Source: Spisula solida | Lineage: Eukaryota; Mollusca; Bivalvia; Venerida; Mactridae | Assembly (NCBI GenBank): GCA_947247005.1 | Contig: OX365944.1 | Location: 20,249,501 to 20,313,500 of the forward strand | Length of the DNA: 64,000 nucleotides | Reading direction: 5' to 3' | In this document: in pieces, positions 12,460-21,830 of the stretch | Numbering within the stretch: the stretch's first letter is position 1 | Layout of the letters: the number at the start of each line of letters is the position of its first letter | Made by a program: the position numbers and the translations under genes | Notes under the pieces: model-generated | Database searches by the model: none | What the model was told of the DNA's origin: nothing | What the model saw: only the letters and a program-made list of their open reading frames with translations

Positions 12460-12793
12460 CGGGAGATAATCGATTCTTCCTATGGTTTTATGTATATTCA
12501 CACATGTATGTAATTTGACACTACAATCGTTGATAGAGTGAGTTTACAGTTAGCTAGCCAGGATTAGTATAGTATAGACAGTACAAAGTAATACATCGTT
12601 AAACAATATATACATGGATAGTTAATCGTTCATCGTTGATAAGAATTGGAATTAATAGTTTATATAGACATATATATGCAATAAATATTGAATAGTGAAA
12701 ATAAATAAATATACTTAGAAAAAATAACGAATTGATAGTGGTTATATTATGGGCCCAGCGAACTGACAGTTTATACAAAACCTCTAGGTAACA
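12460..12793. mobile_element. Orphan 334-bp insertion with 6-bp target duplication
   Basis: Block A2 (48,912-48,930) reads GTGTTGTAGTAAAACG straight through. A1 has GTTGTA at 12,454-12,459 and again at 12,794-12,799 with 334 bp between. The insert begins CGGGAGATAATCG and ends CTCTAGGTAACA. It is AT-rich, with no terminal inverted repeats, poly(A), Pol III boxes or ORF that I recognise. The precise excision footprint in A2 supports insertion into A1, although loss from A2 cannot be excluded. Confidence 0.6.
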
Positions 12794-14240
12794 GTTGTAA
12801 TAAAACGAATTTCATTTACTGATTAAATTTTACCCAAGCTAAGGGTGTCGTCGCGCAAATTGCATATTGTAAATGTTAGATTGAAAAAAACCAATTGCAA
12901 CTCCCTTAGGTGAAAGACAATGTTTATGCTCCGATCGTTTAGAAGACGAGATTCACTTTGTTTTTTAATGTACATTTTATAACGAATTAAACAAACATAC
13001 ATCTCTGCTTATTTTGAAGAAATCCAAGTATGTATGAATTGATCAAACTATTTTACTCGGAGAATAAATCTCTCGCAAAACGACTGTGTACTTACGTGAA
13101 TAAAGCATTTTGTATTAGGAATAATATTATGTACACCAACTGATTCATTGTTATAGAATTCTTCTTTTCTGTAATATACATGTATATGCTTTTTAATAAA
13201 AGTATGAATGTATGCTTGTATGAGTGTATTTATCACAGGAACTTGCATAATTTAACAAAAAATGAAACAAAAATGAAAAAAAGTCAATACTGACAATAAT
13301 CGACGCCATTTCAAAACTTCATAAATATTGGCTTAAAAGCCGATATTAGACGATTATCGGTACCGATCGGTTGAGGTGCGGATGTATTCTGTATCGTTAT
13401 TATCCCCTTTAACTGCTTAGACCATATGTTTTAACTGTCAAGTTGGTATAGAGAAAACATTTTTTTTCATTTGTTTTTAAATTATACAAGTTCCTATGGT
13501 ATTTACATGTATGTATGAATGTATGCATGTATATATGTATGTGTTTATGGATGTACGCAGACATTGGTGTATGGATGGATATATGTAATATAGAATTGTT
13601 AATTGTACCTTTATCACCATATGTAAATATATTGTCCTCATGGGTCTACGACCTTCTGGATTTTGAAAATAAACTATCTATCTGTAAAAGTTAGCTATTT
13701 TTGTAGAGTCCATATTCGGATAGTTTTGGGTAACACCGCAAACGTCATTCAAATGTTATGAGGCGTAACTGTAACAAGTATTTCATAATTACCCAATGTA
13801 ATCAATTCTTGACATAAACTTTTCAGAATAGAATAAGTTTTAGAAGTATGTTTACATTTTGTAAACATTTATCAAAGTTGAAATTGTTAGCATTCAGAGA
13901 AAGCTACTACTGTTTGAAACAACTACTAGTTACTACTCTTTTTTAATTTGGAGTACTTTTCCGAACTTGGTAACCATACGAATTATTTGTCTCGTATATG
14001 GGTAAATTACTTAAATGATGATAGATAGATATGTAGTTCTTCTTATGTTAGAGCTTGATCATAACCTTATATAAATATAGTACGCATTATTGCTTAATGT
14101 CAAAATGGTTACGATAAATATGCGACAAAACTTATCAGCTTCTATCAAGAGTAGAAATGGTAAGTCCCATGTAAACACTAGAAGCAGTTCTCGGACAGCT
14201 GTTCTCCCCACCAAAACAGGAAAGATAAATCATTGATCAG

Positions 14241-14386
14241 GGGTGGTATTCAATATTGATCTTACTTGACTTAAGGATAAGGACAACCAATCAGATCACA
14301 CCATATCAAACTCTTGGTCAGTAACTGGCGATATGATTGGCTATCCTTATTCTCCAATTAAATAAGATCAATATTTAATACCTCCC
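14241..14386. mobile_element. MITE A (146 bp) with TIRs
   Basis: The left end GGGTGGTATTCAATATTG and right end CAATATTTAATACCTCCC are inverted repeats of about 24 bp including GATCTTA. The insert is flanked by CAG (14,238-14,240 and 14,387-14,389). Both other copies of the locus (49,974 and 58,727) lack it and read GATCAGGGCTAGTA. Interior arms (GGATAAGGACAACCAATCAG, and GATTGGCTATCCTTATTC) also pair, so the whole element can fold. It is non-coding and would be mobilised in trans by a DNA transposase not present here. Confidence 0.8.
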
Positions 14387-14649
14387 CAGGGCTAGTATTC
14401 AAATAGCATATTTAGGGAAAACTTAAATATTTTGACTTAACCTAAAATATTGGGCTTCTCATATTGCACAAGAAACTAATTATACCCCATGTATTATTTG
14501 TGATTATTGTTCGTAATTGCATAAAGCTTCTAAACAATGTAAAAAATAGATAATCTGGATTTTCCTGTTTAGCTGATACACTTAAGGATATTTTTAAATT
14601 TTAAGACAGCAAAGGAAATTTTTCCCTTAAGATACTTTGTGAATACCTC
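14387..14649. mobile_element. MITE B with TIRs, invaded at its left edge by MITE A
   Basis: The left end (GCTAGTATTC, then AGCATATTTAGGGAAAA) and right end (TTTTTCCCTTAAGATACTTT, then GTGAATACC) are inverted over about 50 bp. ATCAG flanks at 14,236-14,240 and 14,650-14,654 look like a target duplication. Left halves of the same element occur at 49,974-50,095 and 58,727-58,806, truncated at different points. No coding capacity. Confidence 0.65.
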
Positions 14650-14654
14650 ATCAG

Positions 14655-15790
14655 AAGTCACAGCACGTGCAGACAACATCGTGTGTACTAATAGTTTTAT
14701 AATATCGAGGGGTTACAGCCAGAACCATCTGTCTGATAAACTTGTCCAAATTGACTTTTTTAGTTAAATGAGTTCCGTATCATCATTGTTATTTATCCTC
14801 AAAATTATGGCAAAATATCGAACTTAATTAATTAAATATTGATAATAGTCATTTTGAGCTATCGTGTTTCTACAGAACTCACTGGAGGCAAAACAAGTTT
14901 TATATCAATGGCCTCTTAATATTTTCGTAGATGTAACATTATCATCTGTTAGAATGAATCAAATCTGTATATCAATCTCTACCAATAACATTTGTGTGTC
15001 TTAATATAATATTTGGCCCGCTCAACTGTTCCATACAAAACAATGACATTTTGGTTGAATAACATCAGCCTTGATTTGTCAATTTATATTTGACACCAAC
15101 AAGGCACCGGGTGCTGGTCTGTAGTACATACAATTTCATCGCTGTCAGTTAAATGTCAAACCACAGTTGTTGTTTATATTGCTGTATAATAATAGCAGCT
15201 TCACTCGTATAAGATGTCAAATTGTGACTAAAATGGATAGTATACTAGTACATTTAGCTATGTGTGATTGAAACAGGAATACCTTATACAGAGTGAAAAA
15301 TGTAGTTTTTGCGAAAGTTATTCTGACTATACTGGTATTCCTTATGAATTAAAATGTTGTGCGTTTAAAAACACAGTATATTGCTTTCATTTATTTAATC
15401 TTTTCGTAAATGAGAAGCTCTTCTAATAATCTTAAATAAATATCATAAAACTAGCTAATTCTTAATTATAACAGTTAGTATAACTTACTTAGTAAACATG
15501 TATTTGCTTAAATTTGTAACAGCTAGTATGAATTATTTTTTGGAATGGTGCATGCATTTATTTAAACGAATAAACTTTTTCTATTACGAATCAATTAATG
15601 CTTTTCATTCGCCGAGATGGATATTAATATAGCTGTGTAATGTTTAATTATAAAGGTGTATAAAGTAAAAATTGTAATATATGAAAAACTGAGAAAAAAC
15701 TTTTAAACACTTGAATGTGTATTAAGACATTCAGTTAAAAGACTGTTTAGCCTCTACGTAAGCAAACTTAAGGAAGGTGCACCACTGAGT
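14655..15790. other. AT-rich intergenic stretch
   Basis: I see no gene, named repeat or RNA here. It lies between the end of the block A homology (about 14,510 plus MITE B) and the LINE fragment at 15,802. Confidence 0.5.
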
Positions 15791-15975
15791 TTTCCAATGA
15801 TATGTACAAATTTAAAAAACGTGCTGCTCGAATTATTCTTGACAAAGATTTTTACACACCTACAGAGGAATTATTTATGCAATTAAATTGGATGAAATTT
15901 TCAGACAGAGTTAACTATAAAAAGGCCATTCTAGTGTACAAATGCCTTAGTAAGATCGAGAAAAATAGTTCCAAC
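15790..15975 (+). pseudogene. LINE ORF2 C-terminal fragment, plus strand
   Basis: The reading frame from 15,802 contains FKKRAARIILDKDF, then LFMQLNWMKFSDRVNYKKA, a characteristic segment of the C-terminal third of CR1/Jockey-like ORF2. It ends in non-LINE sequence near 15,975. It lies tail-to-tail with the minus-strand LINE that begins at about 16,020. The polymerase core and thumb that should join the two are absent. It is either an inverted fragment of that same element or an unrelated second insertion. Confidence 0.65.
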
Positions 15976-16019
15976 AATACTTCCTTTATTTATTGCTTTT
16001 ATTCAGTTGTTTCACATGA

Positions 16020-16655
16020 GTGGTGAGTTCGAAACCCAGATTGATTTGGGTGAAGAAGAGACTTGTTTTCAAGAAAAAGTTTTAAGTTATTGCTTACATG
16101 TTTTTCAAGTACTTTTGATCGAAATCGGTCTGTAATTACTTTTCTCACTTTTAGACCCCTTTTTATGAATAGGTGTCACCATTGCTCTCTTGAATATTGA
16201 GGTAAATATTCCATTTGATAAACTTAGGTTTAAAGGTTAGGTTGCGAGATGCTTGGATATGATTTTAGCACTTAATTTAAGAAATTTTGGTCCTATGCCA
16301 TCTAATCCAGTTAATTTATTTATGTCAAGGTTTTGTAACTATTTTTCTATAAATGTGCTTGTTATACTAGGTATTGTAAACGAAGTATCGTGTTCACAAT
16401 GCATTTCAATGAATTCACATAGTTTTTTTATCGCATTCTGAGAAAGAGAAGCAATTTTGAGGGGCTGGCTTGAAAATGTCAATGAAATAATCATTGAATA
16501 CTTCAGCTGTTTCAAGTGGGTCTACAACCGGAGTCATCATGAATGAAGTTTGTTTTGGTGATTAGTGATTTTACCTGGTAACTGCCTAATATTTTTCCAT
16601 ATTTTTTGGCATAGTTTCAGCATAGTATGTTTTCTTAGAATTTGATATCAGAGTT
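16020..16655 (-). pseudogene. LINE RT N-terminal remnant
   Basis: Read across several frameshifts, the minus strand yields NSKKTYYAETMPKNMEKY, LGSYQVKSLI, then NLDINKLTGLDGIGPKFLKL (about 16,265-16,340), then SNYRPISI and SKVLEKHVSNNL (about 16,100-16,170). These are the first blocks of LINE reverse transcriptase. The catalytic YADD/FADD region is not present. Homology ends near 16,020. Confidence 0.65.
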
Positions 16656-16670
16656 TTAACTTTGTTCCGC

Positions 16671-16932
16671 CTCCTCGATAGCCTAGTGATTGAGCGTTCG
16701 CTTCGAGTGCGGGAGGTCTCGGGTTCGATCCCTGGCCGCGTCATACCAAAGACGAAATAAAAATGGTACCAGAAATTCCCTTGCTAGACGTTCAGCATAA
16801 AAGGGAAACTGGCTTCTCTTCTCTCATACCCTCGTGGCGATTGATTACATCAGGAATGAGGTGTCGAGAGTGATTAATATAAGTTGGAAAAACTTGTTTC
16901 ACAATCGACCTTAAATAAATTAGTATAAACTA
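16671..16932 (+). mobile_element. tRNA-headed SINE (262 bp) with 13-bp target duplication
   Basis: The 5' part resembles a tRNA: an A-box-like TAGCCTAGTGATTGAGCG at 16,679-16,696 and a consensus B box GGTTCGATCCC at 16,722-16,732, about 40 bp apart as in tRNA-derived Pol III promoters. The body is non-tRNA and ends in an A/T-rich tail with irregular AAATAAATTAGTATAAA. AACTTTGTTCCGC flanks it at 16,658-16,670 and 16,933-16,945. Removing the insert restores LINE-like protein reading across the site, showing that the SINE inserted into an existing LINE. Mobilisation would depend on a partner LINE. Confidence 0.9.
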
Positions 16933-16970
16933 AACTTTGTTCCGCAAATATTTATATTGTTCCGTATTAT

Positions 16971-17339
16971 TTAGCTTTTTGCATTATCTCTTTCTTTTGT
17001 CATTTTGGAAATGTCTGGATTGTACCTATCGGGTAAATGAATGTGTTTTACACGCTTCTGTTTCAATGGAGCATGTGTTTCTAAAGCATCATTGAATAAT
17101 GATTGAAAACAGTCTAAGGCATCATCTGTGTCTTCATATATATCTAATATAGACCATGGCTGTTCCTCGAGTGATTTACGAAAATCTGATTCAGTAAATT
17201 GCTTCATGTTACGGCATTGTATCATGTGATGTAAGGGATCTTTTGGCGCTGTATTTGAAACTTTACGGGTAAAACACAACTGGAACTGGAACATTAACTT
17301 CAGAAATATTTTGGGAAACATTTGTATAAAGATGGTCAA
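16971..17339 (-). pseudogene. LINE ORF2 endonuclease-RT linker
   Basis: A 122-residue open stretch. From LCFTRKVSNTAPKD onwards it matches the general pattern after the endonuclease domain of CR1-like ORF2, including ETHAPLKQKRVK (about residues 88-99) and ending near ERDNAKS just upstream of the RT. The conserved SDHxP segment expected just before LCFTRK is missing, consistent with a small deletion and frameshift relative to the adjacent endonuclease ORF. Confidence 0.7.
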
Positions 17340-17460
17340 TTATTGTTTTTGTAGTACTAGTTACTCTGGTGGGCATGTCAACAAGTTGTTTTAAATGGAA
17401 ATAAATTGTTAGTAATATTATTCCATGAACTATTGTTAGTAGATTGTGTGATGGGATCAA
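17263..17460 (-). pseudogene. LINE endonuclease C-terminal fragment
   Basis: A 65-residue stretch containing MPTRVTSTTKTIIDHLYTN (about residues 29-47), the motif around the catalytic Asp of the AP-like endonuclease of LINEs, which nicks the target DNA. The segment between this and the N-terminal endonuclease ORF (17,460-17,669) retains GDLNYNFDP-like residues, but in broken frames. Part of the same element as its neighbours. Confidence 0.7.
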
Positions 17461-17668
17461 AGTTGTAGTTTAAATCTCCGGTTAATATAATTTCCTTTTT
17501 TTTAATGAATAATTACTCAAGGGTGTTTTCTAAATGTAAGTTCCAGTCCGCATTGGAACATTGGGGGTCGATAAGTATAACCCGATATTATTGGTTTTTG
17601 CTTATTGTTTTGAATCTCAAGCCAGGTAATTTCAGTACAATCATTTTCTAAATCAATACAATCATTTT

Positions 17669-18073
17669 CTAATCAAACCTGCGGAGACATGAATAGTTTT
17701 GTTTTACATAAAAAATGATCCCACCACCATTTGTTTCACGACCTTTACGAAACATTTGATAGCCACTCATTTGAAATTCACTGTCAGAGAAGTTGTTATT
17801 CAAGAAAGTTTCACAAAGAGCAACAATATCTAGATATGGATGATTATGAAGTAAAATTTTTAATTCGTCGAGTTTTGGATACAAGTAATGTATATTTAAA
17901 TGAAAGAAATGAATTCCTTTTTCATGTAGAAAATTAGTTTTTTCCAGAATGTCATTTGAGTCACAGTTTGAATTGTTTGTTGCACTATTCATATCAGGTT
18001 CAATACAACATTCGTTTAATACCAGCCTGGTACCCACAACCTGTTCAACGACATTGGAGTCTGTCTCGCCCAT
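17669..18073 (-). pseudogene. LINE AP endonuclease N-terminal fragment
   Basis: A 134-residue stretch. FFHLNIHYLYPKLDEL (about residues 56-71), DIVALCETFLN (82-92, catalytic Glu in CETF) and GRETNGGGIIFYVK (111-124) are the first half of the apurinic-like endonuclease used by LINEs to start target-primed reverse transcription. The first 45 residues look like an ORF2 leader. The frame ends soon after YSCLRRF. The original start cannot be fixed. Confidence 0.8.
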
Positions 18074-18284
18074 CGCTGGCGTGACGTCATATACTTCTGA
18101 TTCCTGTTGGCTTGGTATCCCAATTCGTAAATCCGATGATTTGTGAATTTGTCCATTCGAAAATTTCCAGATGATTTGTAAGCACTAGTATTTCCTGTCG
18201 ACTGATAAGCACTGGTATCATTTTTTATTTGTCCAAAAATTGCCCGTTTCATGTTTTTTACCAGATGTGCTGCACCACGTGGAT

Positions 18285-18572
18285 TCAGAACTGCACTGGA
18301 TCAATCACTTTCGTGACTGAGTCACCAATAATCAAAATACTTGGTTTCCTCGCTTGTTTAGGTTTCGAGCCCCTGGAGTTTTGTGAGTGATTCGTTGGTG
18401 TGTTTATCTCCGCAGTTAAAGTGGTTGTTCTATCAGTAGAGTTTCTTGATCGACTTGACGATGGGTTAGGTGTTGTTTTATTAGAAGCTGCGCAGGTTTG
18501 CTTTGCATCTGTTTGGTAAACATCACTTTTTGACTTGTCCTCTGCCAGTTTCTGTAGTCTTTTAATATGCAT
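18285..18572 (-). pseudogene. LINE ORF1-like fragment with GDS motif
   Basis: A 95-residue stretch rich in Ser, Thr, Asn and Lys, then RKPSILIIGDSVTKVIDP (about residues 76-93). A hydrophobic strand followed by GDS is the start of SGNH-type esterase-like domains, which are known in ORF1 proteins of CR1-type elements. The rest of that domain is absent: the sequence passes to ORF2 leader material at 18,016-18,252. This suggests an internal deletion between ORF1 and ORF2. Confidence 0.5.
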
Positions 18573-18589
18573 TTGAAGGGAAGCAAAGT

Positions 18590-19617
18590 CGAATGTCTAT
18601 AATGTGCACCATAATCTAGGACAATGATGTAAATTATTGACAAATGCTACCTTATATCTTAGATTTCTTTTCATCGTATCTTGCAACTTCTTAAATATAT
18701 GATATCACCATTGCTTTCGAATAGGGATCAATGTCAAATTTGGCATTTCATTTCTCATATAAGCTAGTCCCTGTCAAGGACATACTGAATATCCGAATGG
18801 TAATAGCTTATCGGGTGAAGTGCGACTTTTTTGTTCGAATTCAGGCTCAATTATCCTGAAGTTCGTCTAAGAGTTTTGAAGAGCTTTTTAGGTTTCCCAA
18901 GACTGACATGAATTATGTTGGCTTTTTATCTATCGGAAATTTCAATTACATCTCCATCACTCCCCTCTGAGAATGTTTTCCGTTTGAGTATCCTCTTATT
19001 TTCAACATTAAACAAAGTGTGTCAGTCAATGTGAGCCATTCCATTAGCTTAAGTTATTGAAGGTTACAAATTCCATTAACTTAAATTATTACACGTTACA
19101 AGTGTCAGAAACATAATTATAATCAAGAACAATACCTTTAGTAAAGAATAATGCAATGAGGTTTTATTGTTTTGAATGTTCGTACACGTCGATATGCATT
19201 TTATGTAGTAATAGCATGGCTAGATTAGCTCAAGCTCACACGTTACGATGGTCGGTTGAGCGCTAGATTGGCGCACATAGCGGCCATATGCCCTCCAAAT
19301 GCAGCAACATTTTCAGTTTGGTTTGGATGACTTACTGTAATGTCTGCATCGGGTATATCCAGTATGACACTGAAGACAAATAGTCATGGTGAATACACAC
19401 TAAGGCAAGACATCTGGGCATAGGACAACATCCTTAAACCAATTGTTTGGTGGGTACAATTAAATGTTAGATTAGACAAAACGATGTTTCTCGTCGAGTT
19501 CTTATGTGGCAATTAATAGCCAATTATACATATGATGTTGTGCTGAGAGGAATAAATAAGTTTTTACCAGATACGCCGGACTAACAAGACATCCACTCAT
19601 GTACAAATGAAGGATAG
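18590..19617 (+). repeat. End of block A1
   Basis: From about 18,650 it matches A2 50,480-52,315 (less the A2 insertion 50,979-51,822) and A3 59,770-60,557. The 55 bp at 18,590-18,645 match A3 59,092-59,147. A1 lacks the roughly 230 bp shared by A2 (50,235-50,470) and A3 (59,545-59,760). Homology stops at about 19,617 / 52,315, just after ACCAGATACGCCGGA. No coding potential. Confidence 0.85.
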
Positions 19618-19889
19618 TCTAAATTACTTCCCTTTCATATAATGTTATGGTAACGTATTTAGTATTTTGTAAAAAATATGGGTAAACCGTGTGACACATG
19701 ACACATACTCATTGGGTTTTGATATAAGATAACATAAGGACTTATGATATGTAGTCAGTTGTTATTACACTTAAAGGCTTTGAAAACGCACCACATATGC
19801 AAAACTACGCAAATATATAGTAAACAATATTTATTTGAAACAAAACTTGGTATATAGAAAGCTTTTTATATATCAAATCCACTTGCAAA

Positions 19890-20770
19890 GTGCTCATTTT
19901 CATAAAAAAAGTGTACAAGGCAGTCCAAAAGACGGCTATAATCCCCCGCCGCATTAATGAACAGTAAAATTGTCCAATAAGTTATACATTTGCTATGAGT
20001 TCGTGCAATTTGGCCCAGGCGTCAAAAAAATAAGTAGCGGATGGGAAATGTAACGTTCAAACCTTTGACCTTTTAACTGTTACCTTGCCCTTGAAATGGC
20101 ATGGCTGGAATGTGGGTTCTGTATGTCATCTTTATTAGTTACACATTAGGCATCAGTTTCATGCAACTCGGCTCAGGCGTTAAAAAGTTATGGAGTGAAC
20201 ATGGAATGCAAGATTCAAGCTTTTGACATTGAATTGTGACCTTGACCTTAAATCAGCATGATTGGGATATAGATTATGCACGTCGTCTTTATTAGTCACA
20301 CATTTGGTATGCGTTTCATGCAATTCGGCCCATGTATTAAAAAGTTATGGAACAGACACGGATGTAACATTCAAACCTTTGACCTTGAATTGTGACCTTG
20401 AACTTGAACCGGCATGATTTGAATGTGGGTTTTGCACGTAGTCTTTATTAGTTACACATTTGGTTTCAGTTTCATGCAATTCGGCCCATGTATTAAAAGT
20501 TATGGAACAGACACGGATGTAGCATTCAAACATTTCACCTTGAATTGTGACCTTGAACTTGAACCGGCATGGTTGGAATGTGGGTTCTGCACGTAGTCTT
20601 TATTAGTTACACATTTGGTATGAGTTTCATGCAATTCGGCCAAGGCATTAAAAAGTTAGAGAGCGGACACGATTTTGTTACGGACGGACGGACCGACTAA
20701 CGGACGCACGGACGGAGACCATTCCTATAATCCCCTCCCACTTCTTGGCGGGGGATTAACACAGTAGCAA
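19890..20770. repeat. Tandem-repeat element with roughly 156-bp units and inverted ends
   Basis: About 4.3 units: the phrase around AAAAGTTATGGA recurs at about 20,187, 20,344 and 20,499, and degenerate forms occur near 20,024 and 20,654. Each unit holds CCTTTGACCTTGAATTGTGA and TTATTAGTTACACATTTGG. The array ends in GGACGGACGGACCGAC-type repeats. The left edge TATAATCCCCCGCC and the right edge GGCGGGGGATTA are inverted, suggesting a transposable unit with an internally expanded tandem core. No ORF. Confidence 0.75.
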
Positions 20771-21587
20771 AGTCACGTTCAAGTCGCAAATGTGAAATTC
20801 ACAATTTAGTAGTTTGTGTGTGTATAACGATTTGTTCGTGGTGTATTCACAACAACCGCTATTGAAAAACAACATTAAATTTTAAATGTCCTGCTGAGGG
20901 AATGTTCCACCATTCATGGACAAAAGTTTGGAGAAGATCGCGGGCAGATCGAGTATCGGCACTCACTCGTGGATACGTATTTATAAGAGCATGTCATCTT
21001 TCTTCTATGAAAGCAAAATCTGAGGAAAAAACTGGAGTATCCATCACGTTGATATGTTTTTCGTCCATAAAAGTGATTATTTTCCGTACTTTAAGCGAAT
21101 GATTATTATCATGCTGTTAACACCGTTATAATTCAAACATTTTGATATTAGGTGATGGCAGAGCAGAAATAGCATTGTAGACCGAACTGACTATGATTTA
21201 CAGAATTGGTTATGACAGAACGAACTACTTTTGAAATATAAAACCTATGGGTCCAGCTTGAAATCTGTGTTTGACCTTCATTCAAGGTTTTGGCAGGTTG
21301 GTACTTCACATCGTGAAAAGAATAACTGGCAAACAGGTTAAATAACAAACAGAGAAGCCAGTTGTGAAGAAGCAAATAGAAAACAAATGAAACATTTTTA
21401 ATCTCTGCACTGACCTCATAAAATGGAACACATGTAAATATAATTATAATCAATTATGACACAATAAAAACATCAGTATCCCACTTTGTTTTATGCGATG
21501 CTTATTTGTCTCTATAGACATTTGCACAATCAAATATTATTTAATTGAATGTGGAAGGTAGTCTAACGAAACCATGTACACAACATT
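20771..21587. other. Intergenic, no gene recognised
   Basis: Short ORFs at 20,902-21,102 (plus) and 21,148-21,453 (minus) show no motif, splice context or duplicate conservation that would support coding. Confidence 0.4.
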
Positions 21588-21830
21588 TAATTGCTTTGAA
21601 AGCTTATAAACGAGTACACACGATTGACAGAAAACGAGTTAACATCGGAACTATTCACCTCCTAATGTGACCAAAGTAACGGTTAGACGGACACAAGTGC
21701 ATTCCACTTAATTGCTTTGAAACCTTACATTAAGTATACACGATTGGCAGAAAACGGTTTATCATCGCAACTCTTAATGTAATTACAGAAACTGTTAGAC
21801 GGACACAGGTACATTCCACTTAATGACACA
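21588..21830 (+). repeat. Direct tandem duplication, two 120-bp units
   Basis: TTAATTGCTTTGAAA begins at 21,588 and 21,708. Both units contain CACGATTG(A/G)CAGAAAACG, a GTTAGACGGACACA phrase and GCATTCCACTT / ACATTCCACTT. There are only two units. Divergence is moderate. No coding role apparent. Confidence 0.7.

Larger units (their letters stand above)
16020..18590 (-). mobile_element. Second non-LTR retrotransposon remnant (ORF1 tail, endonuclease, N-terminal RT)
   Basis: The minus strand reads in order: ORF1-like tail with an ILIIGDSVTK motif (18,285-18,572), AP endonuclease start (17,669-18,073), endonuclease end (17,263-17,460), linker (16,971-17,339), then N-terminal RT pieces to about 16,020 (YAETMPKNMEKY, LDINKLTGLDGIGPKFLK, SNYRPISI). 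It retains 5' parts but stops before the RT core, the reverse of the usual 5' truncation, so the 3' half was lost or rearranged. A SINE interrupts it at 16,671-16,932. The 5' end abuts block A sequence at about 18,590. It is inactive through multiple frameshifts. Confidence 0.8.
1..19617 (+). repeat. Segmental duplication block A, copy A1 (interrupted)
   Basis: Collinear with block A2 (35,005-52,315) in the same orientation. Anchor pairs read by eye: 1-460 with 35,005-35,463; 1,708-2,640 with 35,468-36,340; 2,690-2,770 with 40,465-40,560; 6,007-14,510 with 40,587-50,090; 18,650-19,617 with 50,480-52,315. One aligned stretch of about 234 bp (10,579-10,812) differs at about 10 positions, so the copies are close but not identical. 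The left end is cut by the window start. Private insertions account for the gaps: Rep-H elements, an inverted-repeat element, two LINEs, a SINE, a minisatellite expansion and MITEs. Apart from the listed features I see no gene in it. Two short ORFs shared by the copies are rejected as coding. Confidence 0.9.

Noticed and set aside
15790..18590. Classical twin-priming 5' inversion for the second LINE.
   Set aside because: The pieces are tail-to-tail with the 3' piece inverted and the RT core missing, which does not match the expected order.
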